A DNA stretch of 64,000 nucleotides, taken from assembly GCF_009649685.1 (NCBI RefSeq), contig NZ_WJPK01000002.1, positions 412,202-476,201 of the forward strand. Direction: 5' to 3'. The notes below the pieces were generated by a model. The model was not told the origin of the DNA and searched no databases. It saw nothing but the letters and a program-made list of their open reading frames with translations. The position numbers were made by a program, and so were the translations under genes. How positions within the stretch are numbered: position 1 is the first letter of the stretch; each line of letters starts with the position of its first letter. The stretch comes from Flavobacteriaceae bacterium EG-1 (GTDB lineage: Bacteria; Bacteroidota; Bacteroidia; Flavobacteriales; Flavobacteriaceae). This document shows positions 46,021 to 55,302 of this stretch, piece by piece.

Positions 46021-46602
46021 TTATTCGTACACTTCCACTATCATTTCTATTTCTACAGCAATATTACCAGGCAAAGAACCCATCCCAACTGCTGCTCTGG
46101 CATGTTTACCATTCTCTCCAAATACCGATACCATTAAATCGGAATAACCATTAATTACTTTTGGATGATCACCAAAATTTGGTGATGAATTTACCATCCC
46201 TTTTACTTTTACTATTCTTTTTACTTTATTTAAATTACCCAGCTCACTTTTTAAAACTGAAAGTTGGTTAATTCCAGTAATTCTAGCAGCTTCGTATCCT
46301 TGCTCAATGGTTAAATCTTCTCCAACTTTACCTATAATATCTTCGCCATTCGCCTTTTTAGGGCCTTTACCGGCTAAAAAAATTAGATTGCCAGTACGCA
46401 CTGCGTTCACATAATTTGCTACGGGAGATGATGGCGGTGACAAAGCTATTCCTAGTTCTTTTATTTTTGCTTCCGGATTATAATCTGGATCAATCAATTC
46501 TTTTGCTTCAATTGAATTTTCTACCTCCTGTTTTTGCTCTATAACCTGATTACATGAAACAAACAAAATTAAGGATAGCAGAAAAAATATAGTTCTTTTC
46601 AT
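46021..46602 (-). CDS. Exported RidA-family protein (lipoprotein)
   Basis: A 193-residue RidA/YjgF protein with an N-terminal lipobox (LILFVSCNQ). The domain starts NYVNAVRTGNLIFLAGKG and includes VKRIVKVKGMVNSSPNF and ARAAVGMGSLPGNIAVEIEMI, the position of the imine-binding arginine. RidA hydrolyses reactive enamines and imines released by PLP dehydratases. Household RidA is cytoplasmic, so a lipid-anchored form is unusual. It lies between the PLP enzyme and the TRAP receptor genes. Confidence 0.88.
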   Translation of the reverse strand: MKRTIFFLLSLILFVSCNQVIEQKQEVENSIEAKELIDPDYNPEAKIKELGIALSPPSSPVANYVNAVRTGNLIFLAGKGPKKANGEDIIGKVGEDLTIEQGYEAARITGINQLSVLKSELGNLNKVKRIVKVKGMVNSSPNFGDHPKVINGYSDLMVSVFGENGKHARAAVGMGSLPGNIAVEIEMIVEVYE

Positions 46603-46618
46603 TTTAACTATTTAAACA

Positions 46619-47851
46619 TTAAGCATTTTCTAATATTTCTTTTACTCTACTGGCTACAATTCTTTCTTGGCCAGGCTCCATCATCCATGTAGTTATGCCT
46701 ACTTCTTTTTTATTACCAACAGTTTCTATTGAAGGATGACCATCTCTCAACTGCTTCCGCATCTCATCTTTGGATATTTTTACAACACTTTCATCCCAAT
46801 GAATTTTTAAACTTGGCACATGATTCGCATAAGGTGGCACATGAATTTTGGTTTCTACACCTTTTACAGATTTGGCACTATCACTAATCAATTTAATTTG
46901 ATTTTCCCATAATTCCCATTCTTTATCATGATCCCTTCCTAAATATAACTCTAAAGCAACTAACATTCCTAAAACTTCTTCTTTATTTACTTTCATACCT
47001 CTAGCAATGGTTGTACCCCTAGGCGGCGTATGAAGTCTGGCTGCTTCAATATACTTTCTTTTACCTAATAATAATCCTGCACTTTGTGGCCCTCGAATAC
47101 CTTTTCCGCCAGAAAACGCAACCAAGTCAAAGCCCATTTTGGTAAATTTAAATAGGTTATCTACAGGCGGCACATCGGCAGCACAATCAATAAATGTTGG
47201 AATATTATGTTTCTTACCCAAAGCCACAAATTCTTCCCATTTAATATCACCAGCATCCGTATTAGCATTCAAATACCAGAGCATGGCTGTATTTTTAGTA
47301 ATTGCCTTCTCTAAATCTTTTGCTGTTTTAACTGAAACTATTTTAGCACCAGTATTAATTAGGGCATGAGTATACCCAATTGCATGTGCTTCTTGCACAA
47401 TAACTTCATCTTTTATTCCAGTAGTGTCTGGTAATTGCGCTACCTTTTTAGTATCTGTGCCACACATAACACCTGCAAGACCTATTGTCATAGCACCAAA
47501 ACATCCTGAGGAAACAGTTGCATATTCACAATCTAGAAGCTCGGCAATTCTATCTCCAACCTTATCATGTAATTCATCTAAATTAACATATTCTGTAGCT
47601 CCATAATTAATTGCTTCTGTTACTTCTTTATGCATTAAAGAGCCAGTCATAGAAGTGTATGTTCCAGCCGCATTTATAAAAGTACGTATGCCTAATTCTT
47701 TAAAAAAATCTCGTTTTAAAGGTTCGGTTATCGGGCAAGCTAATTTTGATGCTACTTTACTACTTGTTGCTCCTAAAATACTTGGTCCTAACATTCCACC
47801 CACTAAAGGTAATGCCGATATTGTTTTTAATGCTTTTCTTCTACTGCTCAT
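46619..47851 (-). CDS. SelA-like PLP enzyme with Tat signal
   Basis: Start at ATG 47851 (MSSRRKALKTISALPLVGG), a twin-arginine signal; an upstream TTG only adds residues. The 410-residue protein matches the SelA-related, D-glucosaminate-6-phosphate ammonia-lyase-like PLP family, with FSGGKGIRGPQSAGLLLG carrying the PLP lysine and FINAAGTYTSMTGSLM near the N-terminus. Such enzymes eliminate ammonia from amino acids or amino sugar acids. Export by Tat fits a folded cofactor-bound enzyme. Two RidA genes flank it, which fits an enamine product. Confidence 0.85.
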   Translation of the reverse strand: MSSRRKALKTISALPLVGGMLGPSILGATSSKVASKLACPITEPLKRDFFKELGIRTFINAAGTYTSMTGSLMHKEVTEAINYGATEYVNLDELHDKVGDRIAELLDCEYATVSSGCFGAMTIGLAGVMCGTDTKKVAQLPDTTGIKDEVIVQEAHAIGYTHALINTGAKIVSVKTAKDLEKAITKNTAMLWYLNANTDAGDIKWEEFVALGKKHNIPTFIDCAADVPPVDNLFKFTKMGFDLVAFSGGKGIRGPQSAGLLLGKRKYIEAARLHTPPRGTTIARGMKVNKEEVLGMLVALELYLGRDHDKEWELWENQIKLISDSAKSVKGVETKIHVPPYANHVPSLKIHWDESVVKISKDEMRKQLRDGHPSIETVGNKKEVGITTWMMEPGQERIVASRVKEILENA

Positions 47852-47873
47852 AATTTTTAAATTTACTTTTTCA

Positions 47874-48350
47874 CTAATCAACCGCTGCTATACAATCCAT
47901 TTCAACTAAAGATTTTCCTGGCACACCACCATAAGTTGCTACCGTAGTTCTAACCGGTGGGTTTTTTCCGAAACGTCCACGAAAAACCTCATTCATACCT
48001 TTATAATCTGCTAAATCGGCGAGGTATACATTTACCTTTAAAACCTTATCCATAGAAGAACCATTTCGCTCAAGTTCTTTTTGTAGTTCTTGCAAAACTA
48101 TTTCTGTGTGCGCTTTTATTTCAAAAGGCTCAACATGTGCTCCTTTTCCAGCAATATATAAAGTATTACCATGTTTTACTGCACCTGAAAAAAGTGGAAT
48201 ATCTTGATCAGTTACAATATCACCAACGACCTCTTTTTTTGTACTCTTTTGTTTTTTGGTCATTGCACTTACAGAGCCCACACCTAAAATTGTTGCCAGA
48301 CCCATTCCAATTTTTTTAAACGATGCTCTTCTTGTTGTTTTTTGTTCCAT
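47874..48350 (-). CDS. Exported RidA-family protein (Tat signal)
   Basis: A 158-residue RidA protein with an N-terminal TTRRASFKKIGMGLATIL twin-arginine-like signal. The core contains HGNTLYIAGKGAHVEP, KVNVYLADLADYKGMNE and PVRTTVATYGGVPGKSLVEMD, with the arginine before TTVAT at the imine-binding position. It lies 23 bases before the SelA-like gene and is a second exported RidA in the same operon. Confidence 0.87.
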   Translation of the reverse strand: MEQKTTRRASFKKIGMGLATILGVGSVSAMTKKQKSTKKEVVGDIVTDQDIPLFSGAVKHGNTLYIAGKGAHVEPFEIKAHTEIVLQELQKELERNGSSMDKVLKVNVYLADLADYKGMNEVFRGRFGKNPPVRTTVATYGGVPGKSLVEMDCIAAVD

Positions 48351-48381
48351 TTTTATTTTTTTAGTGTTATTTTTTATTCAT

Positions 48382-49473
48382 TTACTTTACTTCATTTTTA
48401 ATTTTTTCTGGGTCTTTATCTCGCCAATACAATGCAAGTGATGAACCTGAAATATTCATCCAAGGACCGAAAACTGCTGGTGCTAATCCTACCGTAGCAA
48501 CTTTACCCATCTCAAGAGCAATACCCGATGCCAATCCTCCATTTTGCATTCCTACTTCTAAAGCAATTGTACGACAATCTCTTTCATCCATCTTAAAAAG
48601 ACGACATCCCCAATATCCAAGAAAATATCCTGCTGCATTATGAACTATTGCGGCTACAATTAAAAACAACCCAATGGATAGCAAACTATCTCTCCCAGCT
48701 GCAGTAATTACCATAATTATTAATGCTATCCCAGCCATAGAAAGAATAGGCATGGCTTTGTCTAGCCAAGGAGTCTTTCCATGAAAAAAGTGATTAAATA
48801 CAAGTCCTCCTATAATTGGTAAAATGACCATTTTAACAATACTCCACATCATTCCCCAAAAATCAATCGGTACAAATTCACCTGCAAAGAATTCCATTAA
48901 AGTAGGTGTCATTAATGGAGCTAACATAGTAGCCACCGCAGTTAATGTAACCGATAGTGCTACATTTGCCCTTGCCAAATAAGCCATTACATTTGAAGCT
49001 AATCCACTTGGCGAAGAACCAATTAAGACTACCCCTGCTGCAATTTCTGCTGAAAACCCAAAAATACTAGCAATAGTAAATCCTAATATTGGCATAATTG
49101 TAAATTGGCATACCAAACCAACCAAAACCCCTTTGGGCATTTTTATTACTCCAACGAAATCGTTAAAGCTCATAGCTGTACCCATACCAAACATAATTAT
49201 TTGAAGTAAGGGAACAATTAATCTTTTCATTTGAAAATCACCAATCTGTACAAACGGCTGTGGATAAAACATTGATAAAGAAACTGCACCGAATATTAAT
49301 ATAGCAAAAGAAAAACCTTTGAAAGTCCTATGTTGTTTTGCGGTTAATGCCAAAAACAAAAAGAATAACACCAAAAATGGACCCGAAGAATCAACCTTTC
49401 CCAGAACCAACATTATTATAAAAATAATGAGACATATTGCTGATACTCCTAAAAGTAATTTGTTGTTTTTCAT
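48382..49473 (-). CDS. Bile-acid:sodium symporter-family transporter
   Basis: A 363-residue protein of about ten membrane segments with the family motifs MFGMGTAMSFNDFVGV, AAGVVLIGSSPSGLASNVM and the ALEVGMQNGGLASGIALEMG sodium-site loop. It probably takes up or releases an organic anion with sodium. In this operon it may handle the keto acid or amidated substrate of the exported enzymes (inference). Confidence 0.9.
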   Translation of the reverse strand: MKNNKLLLGVSAICLIIFIIMLVLGKVDSSGPFLVLFFLFLALTAKQHRTFKGFSFAILIFGAVSLSMFYPQPFVQIGDFQMKRLIVPLLQIIMFGMGTAMSFNDFVGVIKMPKGVLVGLVCQFTIMPILGFTIASIFGFSAEIAAGVVLIGSSPSGLASNVMAYLARANVALSVTLTAVATMLAPLMTPTLMEFFAGEFVPIDFWGMMWSIVKMVILPIIGGLVFNHFFHGKTPWLDKAMPILSMAGIALIIMVITAAGRDSLLSIGLFLIVAAIVHNAAGYFLGYWGCRLFKMDERDCRTIALEVGMQNGGLASGIALEMGKVATVGLAPAVFGPWMNISGSSLALYWRDKDPEKIKNEVK

Positions 49474-49517
49474 TTCTATACTAAGTTAGTCATTGATTTT
49501 GGCGTTATAAGATAATA

Positions 49518-50768
49518 TTATTCATCCCAAGGAACCGCAGCAAGACCATTTAAATCATAAACAACCTTACCATCCCTAATTGTTAATTCACATTCCAATT
49601 TTTTATTCCCATCCATTCGCTTCCCTTTGGTATCAATAAAACCAAAATCACCTTCGCGTATATTTAAAATAGTAACATCAGCTACAGCCCCTTTTGAAAG
49701 ATGACCTAATTCTTCTCTCTTAATTGCTTTAGCTGAATTCCAGGTAGTAGCTGCAATAATATCTGCAACTGGCATGTCCATATTTAAAAATTTAGACATG
49801 ATGTTAACAATGTCTTTCATACCACCGTTCATACTTCCAGTATGCAAATCGGTACTAATTGTATTTGGAATAAAACCTTGTTTCATAGCAGGCACTGCTT
49901 GTTCAAAAAGAAAACTTCCACCGCCATGTCCTACATCGAAAATGATGCCTCTTTTTTGTGCAGCCCATGCAAATTCTTCTACCTTTCCATTTTCATTAAC
50001 AATTGGGGTACGACCATTTACATGAGCATAAGCATGTGTAAATATATCTCCCGGGCGAAGTTTCTCCATAAATAAAGTCTCTAGTGAAAGCTCTGGTTGA
50101 CTACCTCCAAAGTCAATTACAACAGGTTTGTCGGCAAGTCTTCCAGCCTCAGCAGCACGTTCAGTTGGAGTCCAGTCGAAACCAGAATAATGCGCTAATT
50201 TTACGCCGACAATTTCATTTGGAAACTGCTTTGCCACAATAGCCGTAAGCTTCGAATCCATATCTGCTATATTTTGTTCTATGGCACCTCCTTTCATACC
50301 AGATCCAACAATATTCAAAAACGACAAGACTCTAGTCTTTGATTGATCGATTACATTTTCTTTAAATTGTCTAAAATTGCGCCAACCAGCTCCGCCACAA
50401 TCAACTAAAGTTGTCACTCCACTTCTAAACGAAAAACCATCTGGAGGTAAGGCAGTAAAACTATTACTGAGATAAGCATTATGCTCTGTTCCATGAAAAT
50501 TATGACTATGAATATCTATAAGACCAGGAGACACTAATAACCCTTTAGCATCAATTATTTTTTTTGCCTTCTTTTCTGAAATAGATTTAGCTACCTCAGC
50601 TATTTTTCCTTCTTTAATAGCAAGGTCTGAAACTTTATCAATTCCATTTTTGACATCTATCAAACGACCGTTCTTTATTAGGATGTCATATTCTTGTGCA
50701 TTAAAAACTAGACTACTGAATAAGAATAATAACGTCATTAGTCGTGTAAGGCATATCATATTTTTCAT
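49518..50768 (-). CDS. Secreted amidohydrolase (dihydroorotase / D-amino-acid deacylase-like)
   Basis: A TIM-barrel amidohydrolase with signal peptide (LMTLLFLFSSLVFNAQ); ATG 50768 is preferred over an upstream TTG. The metal ligands are seen in GLIDIHSHNFHG (HxH), VGVKLAHYSG (a lysine region), FTHAYAHVNG and NTISTDLHTGS. It is most like the metallohydrolase family that is paired with SelA-like PLP enzymes in gene-neighbourhood reports, so a deacylase making the amino acid for the next step is plausible. Confidence 0.87.
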   Translation of the reverse strand: MKNMICLTRLMTLLFLFSSLVFNAQEYDILIKNGRLIDVKNGIDKVSDLAIKEGKIAEVAKSISEKKAKKIIDAKGLLVSPGLIDIHSHNFHGTEHNAYLSNSFTALPPDGFSFRSGVTTLVDCGGAGWRNFRQFKENVIDQSKTRVLSFLNIVGSGMKGGAIEQNIADMDSKLTAIVAKQFPNEIVGVKLAHYSGFDWTPTERAAEAGRLADKPVVIDFGGSQPELSLETLFMEKLRPGDIFTHAYAHVNGRTPIVNENGKVEEFAWAAQKRGIIFDVGHGGGSFLFEQAVPAMKQGFIPNTISTDLHTGSMNGGMKDIVNIMSKFLNMDMPVADIIAATTWNSAKAIKREELGHLSKGAVADVTILNIREGDFGFIDTKGKRMDGNKKLECELTIRDGKVVYDLNGLAAVPWDE

Positions 50769-50784
50769 AATCTTTAAATTCAAA

Positions 50785-52545
50785 TTATTTTGTGGATACT
50801 TTTATTGGTCCGTTATTCTCTTTATTTTCTTCAATCTTTTTTCTTGATTCAGAGACCTGCTCTGCGCTTATTTCTGAAGCTGAATTACCAAAGTTTGATC
50901 TTATATAGGTAAGTATTTGAGCTATCTCTTGATCTTTTAAAAATGAATGTTGCGGCATTACTCCATTATAAACTTCACCATTAACCTCAAGGCTTCCTTC
51001 CATACCTTTCAGTAAAACTTGTATTAATCGGTTACTATCCCCTGTAACCCAATCTGTATTTACTAATGGCGGAAATCTTCCTGAAGCACCTTTACCATTA
51101 GTTTGATGACATGCACTACAATACTGATAGTATAGTTTTTCACCACCTACAGCATCATTCTTCATTAAATTATCTTTTATTATATCTGGAGTACGAACAT
51201 TTGAAGCTTTTTTACGCTTTTCCATGGCAATGAGCTGATTTTCATTAAAATCTTCTTTTTTACCATCATAGCTAACTTTCCAAATTTTGCCTCTTACAGA
51301 ATCAGAAATATAGAGTGCACCATCTGGCCCTACAGCTAGCCCCATTGGTCTGTGTGCAGCATCTTTGGTATTTATTATAGGATCAACTTCAGCAAATCCA
51401 TCTGCAAAAATTTCGTATTCTTCACTAAACTTACCATCTATAAACGGCACAAATCCAACCACGTAACCTGATTGCGGATAAGGTGCTCGATTTGTTGAAC
51501 CATGAAACGCAATAAAGGCCCCATTTTTATATCGCTCTGGAAACTGGTCTCCTTGATAAAATAATAAATCATTAGGTGCCCAATGACCAGGAAAACCAAT
51601 AATAGGATCATCAAATTCAGCACATCGACCTATAACATCTCCATCACCACCATATTCAGGTGCCAGTACTTTTTTACCTTTTACTTGATCATAATAACAA
51701 TAAGGCCATCCAAAATTAGAACCTTCTGTTACTTTAATAAATTCTTCAGAAGGCAACAAAGCACTTTCTTGAGGTGTATACAAATTTGGCCAAAGACGCA
51801 ACAAATCGTCTCTTCCATGTACTACGGCATAAAGTTCTTCATCAACAGGATTCCAATTCATTGCTACCAAACTTCTAATACCTGTAGCGTATTTATAACC
51901 ATCCTTTTGTGTTTGACCCAATTTATTTGCATCAAACCGCCATACACCACCATGATTATCTAATTGTGGACAAGGATCCAATCCAGGGGCACCTGGGGTT
52001 CTCTTTGGACTTTGACATGCATTTGAAGGTGCTCCAAATGGCACATATATATGTCCTTTATTATCAAATGCAATTGGCTTTCCAATGTGTTCGTGCTTAC
52101 CATGTTCATGATCATCAGTTACCACAACTTCAACTTCACCCTCTGGAAGCAAGGAACCGGAGATTAACTTTTGACGATATACAACAAGATCTGAACTATA
52201 ATATAAATAACCATTGTATATACGCATAGCAGTTGCATAACTCCATCTGGATTTCTGACCTTTTCCAAAACGTTCTATTTCATCTGCTTTAACATCACCA
52301 TTGGTATCTTTTAGGGCTATTGCCACCCCTTTCTCTGTAGAATTTCTAAGTTTAGCGTAAATGACATGATCATCATTAACAGCCATATGTCTCACCGTTT
52401 CACTAATACTATCTACAACTACTGCCGAGCTAAATCCATCAGGTAATAACAATTTGCCATCAACAGGATTTTTTTTGCAAGTAGAAAAAAACAATATCAA
52501 TAATGAAAAAAAGACAAAGCCCCTTAATTTGAAAAGTAACTTCAT
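50785..52545 (-). CDS. PQQ-type dehydrogenase lipoprotein with C-terminal cytochrome c
   Basis: A 586-residue lipoprotein (lipobox ILFFSTCKK). A six-bladed beta-propeller of the glucose/sorbosone dehydrogenase group spans most of the chain (NEELYAVVHGRDDLL-type and GLAVGPDGALYISDSVRGKIWKVSY-type blades). From about residue 470 a cytochrome c domain has YCSACHQTNGKGASG and a later MPQHSFL methionine ligand. It would oxidise a substrate outside the inner membrane and pass electrons to the heme. It is the first gene of the tightly spaced operon. Confidence 0.87.
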   Translation of the reverse strand: MKLLFKLRGFVFFSLLILFFSTCKKNPVDGKLLLPDGFSSAVVVDSISETVRHMAVNDDHVIYAKLRNSTEKGVAIALKDTNGDVKADEIERFGKGQKSRWSYATAMRIYNGYLYYSSDLVVYRQKLISGSLLPEGEVEVVVTDDHEHGKHEHIGKPIAFDNKGHIYVPFGAPSNACQSPKRTPGAPGLDPCPQLDNHGGVWRFDANKLGQTQKDGYKYATGIRSLVAMNWNPVDEELYAVVHGRDDLLRLWPNLYTPQESALLPSEEFIKVTEGSNFGWPYCYYDQVKGKKVLAPEYGGDGDVIGRCAEFDDPIIGFPGHWAPNDLLFYQGDQFPERYKNGAFIAFHGSTNRAPYPQSGYVVGFVPFIDGKFSEEYEIFADGFAEVDPIINTKDAAHRPMGLAVGPDGALYISDSVRGKIWKVSYDGKKEDFNENQLIAMEKRKKASNVRTPDIIKDNLMKNDAVGGEKLYYQYCSACHQTNGKGASGRFPPLVNTDWVTGDSNRLIQVLLKGMEGSLEVNGEVYNGVMPQHSFLKDQEIAQILTYIRSNFGNSASEISAEQVSESRKKIEENKENNGPIKVSTK

Positions 52546-52624
52546 TGAGTAATTAGTTTGGTTGTTACTGGAATAACCCTATCAATATAATATTCTTTCA
52601 CATTAAAACCAAGCAACTTTAGAC

Positions 52625-52648
52625 AAAAGTGTGCACGAACACACTTTT
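52625..52648 (-). terminator. Hairpin downstream of the CBM9-like gene
   Basis: AAAAGTGTG pairs with CACACTTTT around a 6-base loop. On the minus strand it follows the gene at 52701 and precedes the operon start at 52545. A modest T-run makes partial read-through possible. Confidence 0.65.
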
Positions 52649-52700
52649 TAGTAAAAAAGAAGAATTCTTAACTATAAACAGCAGCAGCACTACATATTAA

Positions 52701-53444
52701 TTATTCAAATATAATTGAACCGAAAAATTCTGGTCGATGAAAATCAGGGCGTTCAGTAGTAATTGAATTCCAGCTTAAATAATGTTCCTCTGCACTTTTG
52801 TCTCCACACTTATAAAAATTAGCACTACTATTTAAGCCTTTTAATTGAAGAGCCTTGTTGTATGTTAAACTAGAAGCAGGTATTACTATTGTCATTTCCC
52901 AAGAATGAGCACCTGTAATTTCGTTAAATGGCTCGTCCCCTAAAGTAGAACTAATTTGAATTTCATTCTGAATGATTTCGGGTGCTATAAAATTTCGATT
53001 ACCCCTGCCAGGCCCATAGGCTAAATGAGTAGTGCCTATACAATTAAACTCAAAATTATAATAACTGCCATTTCCCAATGGATCAAAGAAAAATTCAACA
53101 CAACTATCGGTATGCACAGCACCATTAGTTTCTGCTATAACCGCTCGAATACTTTTCTCCTTCACATAATATTTAAGCCAAATTTGATTATTGTTATGCG
53201 CAATTCTAAATTTAACATCAGGCGAGTATTGATATGTATCCCAATTAAGAACACTAATAGAATGCAATTCAGAATTTAATTCCAATAATTCGGATACTTT
53301 CTTAAGATCTGCACTTCCTGCATACTCTATTTCTTTAACTTTTAACACCTTCTTAGATTTTGAATTTTGCGCAATTACTGAACCAAATAAGCAAATACAC
53401 AAGAACGTAATTAATTTTCTTTTCATTTTCATTTTCATTTTCAT
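52701..53444 (-). CDS. Secreted CBM9-like carbohydrate-binding protein
   Basis: A protein of about 247 residues with a signal peptide (LITFLCICLFGSVIAQ), then a beta-sandwich of CBM9 type: VKFRIAHNNNQIWLKYYVKE, SCVEFFFDPLGNGSYYNFEF and SWEMTIVIPASSL. Four tandem in-frame ATG codons come from a TTTCAT hexamer repeat (53421-53444) and a further ATG lies at 53465, so the exact start is not certain. It may bind a substrate for the dehydrogenase operon downstream. Confidence 0.78.
   Translation of the reverse strand: MKMKMKMKRKLITFLCICLFGSVIAQNSKSKKVLKVKEIEYAGSADLKKVSELLELNSELHSISVLNWDTYQYSPDVKFRIAHNNNQIWLKYYVKEKSIRAVIAETNGAVHTDSCVEFFFDPLGNGSYYNFEFNCIGTTHLAYGPGRGNRNFIAPEIIQNEIQISSTLGDEPFNEITGAHSWEMTIVIPASSLTYNKALQLKGLNSSANFYKCGDKSAEEHYLSWNSITTERPDFHRPEFFGSIIFE
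53421..53444 (-). repeat. Hexamer repeat over the start of the CBM9-like gene
   Basis: Four perfect copies of TTTCAT on the plus strand (ATGAAA on the coding strand) give tandem Met-Lys pairs at the N-terminus. Copy number changes would keep the frame but vary the number of start codons and the length of the basic n-region. Confidence 0.75.
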
Positions 53445-53590
53445 TTTCCTTAAAACAAGATACATATTAAAAATGAACTTAATTGAATATTACTTGTCTT
53501 CATGAAGATTAAAGCATTAGAATTAAAATATAAGCTTTAAAATTTAATAACGAATTATTAACATTTTATTTACAAACCCATGAAAATCAA

Positions 53591-53598
53591 TATCTTTG
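53591..53598 (+). promoter_or_regulatory. -7 element (TATCTTTG) close to a start codon
   Basis: An exact TAnnTTTG ends 6 bases before the ATG at 53605, so the predicted start of transcription falls at or just at the start codon. This suggests a leaderless or near-leaderless transcript. No TTG lies at the -33 position. Confidence 0.5.
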
Positions 53599-53604
53599 TC
53601 TGTT

Positions 53605-55143
53605 ATGAAAAAAATAATCAAGCCAGTTATTGAAAACAAGAAATACTTGTTATTGAGCATTTTAATTTGCGTATTAACAATGCTGCCACAATACATCTAT
53701 TTTATATCCTTCAATAGAACAATTTTTATTACCGCTGTATTAATTCTTTTATTTTTATTTTCAATTTTTAGCAAGTTTCTTTTTACAGTTTTCACGATAT
53801 ATCTCAACATTATAAACATGCTAGTTATTCATATGAACTCCACTTGGGGTCGTATAACTATTTTAGAACCAATTGTTGAATTAATTTATTTCTCATCAAA
53901 AAGAGAGTCCTTTGAGTATCTTCAGAAATACATTTCTTTTATTGACGTATTCATTATTCTCCACACAGCCTTTGTTGGCTTTATTTTATACAAATTAGTT
54001 AGATATCATTCATTGAAATTTAAACCACTTCGAATAACATCTTTAGTTCTTATCGTTGTACTCCTCGGTGGATTAATTCAAGTAAAAGGGAATATTTTAA
54101 AGCTTATGCCCCTTTCATTAATTCATGATTATAACATGGTAGTTCGTAGAGGCACAGCTTTTAAAGACCGTAATGAATTTCTAAAAAAAAGAACCTTTGA
54201 AAAAGCAAAAAACGAAATGATTTATGATAAGGTAGTTTTAATTATGGGAGAATCTGTAAACAAAAATTTCATGGGACTCTATAACGACAAATACAACACT
54301 ACTCCGTTTTTCTCTAAAATTAAAAATGACATTTATACTTTTAATGCTATCGCTCCCGCAACACAGACCCACCTTGCCATTCCTCTTACTTTAACGGAAA
54401 CAACACATCAAGACTTCAATGCCTTTTTTAAGTCGAAGTCAATAATAAGTGATTTTAAAGAAAACGATTATAAAACCTATTGGATTTCTAATCAAGAAGG
54501 TGCAGGGGGAAAACATGAGTCTTCAACAACAACAATTGCTAGAGAATCGGATTTTGTAAGTTTTCAAAATTATGATGTAGCACTTACAAATCCAGATGAA
54601 GTTTTATTTGATGTTTTAGATGAGATTGAAATTAACAATAGTGATAAACAAATGTTTGTTTTTCATTTGATGGGTTCACATGCGGACTATGACCAAAGAT
54701 GTACTGATGAAGTTATTCTCCACAAAAATCCTAAAAATTTACTTGAAGAATACCAAAACACTATTTACTATTCAGATTTTTTTATTGAAGAACTTTTTAA
54801 AAAATTTAATAATACCAATAAAAATGTACTAATTATCTACACATCGGATCACGGAGAAACACTTGATGAAAATGAAGGAGGTCATGGCTTTTACGATTCT
54901 CATAAAGAAAGCGTAGAAATCCCATTAGTTATGTACTCAAATATAAAGAATGAAAGAATAGAAGATTTACTTTCTGATAACAGTAATGGTTTTTTTAATA
55001 ATGAAAGTCTGTATAGTATAATTAAATATATAAGCTCAATCTCTGACGAAAAATTCGTTTCAAAATCTCCATATTTTATTTCTCAAAGTCTTGAAAATAT
55101 TATCGACTATACCGAATTAGACTACTATTACGAACATGAATAA
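53605..55143 (+). CDS. Inner-membrane phosphoethanolamine-transferase-like protein (EptA/sulfatase fold)
   Basis: ATG 53605 begins KKIIKPVIENKKYL, then four to five membrane segments up to about residue 170. The soluble domain has LIMGESVNKNFMGLYND, in which a serine takes the place of the usual threonine nucleophile, HLMGSHADYDQRC and TSDHGETLDENEGGHGF with the metal ligands. The family transfers phosphoethanolamine to lipid A or other glycans in the periplasm. Ser in the nucleophile position should be treated as a difference, not as proof of inactivity. It has its own promoter and is divergent from the CBM9-like gene. Confidence 0.82.
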   Translation: MKKIIKPVIENKKYLLLSILICVLTMLPQYIYFISFNRTIFITAVLILLFLFSIFSKFLFTVFTIYLNIINMLVIHMNSTWGRITILEPIVELIYFSSKRESFEYLQKYISFIDVFIILHTAFVGFILYKLVRYHSLKFKPLRITSLVLIVVLLGGLIQVKGNILKLMPLSLIHDYNMVVRRGTAFKDRNEFLKKRTFEKAKNEMIYDKVVLIMGESVNKNFMGLYNDKYNTTPFFSKIKNDIYTFNAIAPATQTHLAIPLTLTETTHQDFNAFFKSKSIISDFKENDYKTYWISNQEGAGGKHESSTTTIARESDFVSFQNYDVALTNPDEVLFDVLDEIEINNSDKQMFVFHLMGSHADYDQRCTDEVILHKNPKNLLEEYQNTIYYSDFFIEELFKKFNNTNKNVLIIYTSDHGETLDENEGGHGFYDSHKESVEIPLVMYSNIKNERIEDLLSDNSNGFFNNESLYSIIKYISSISDEKFVSKSPYFISQSLENIIDYTELDYYYEHE

Positions 55144-55302
55144 ATGTTGACTCTTTCTTATTATATTATTATACTTTAATATTTAAAAAAACTCTGTCTT
55201 TATTGTTTAAACCCACTTAGTGATTTATTCCTTCTTCAAAATCGTTAGAATTGTAATCGACATATAAATCCCAAATTTTGTATTTGAATCGAAACTTAAG
55301 TG

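Noticed and set aside
51583-51963. Plus-strand 126-residue ORF
   Set aside because: It is antisense to the PQQ-type dehydrogenase and shows only shadow composition.
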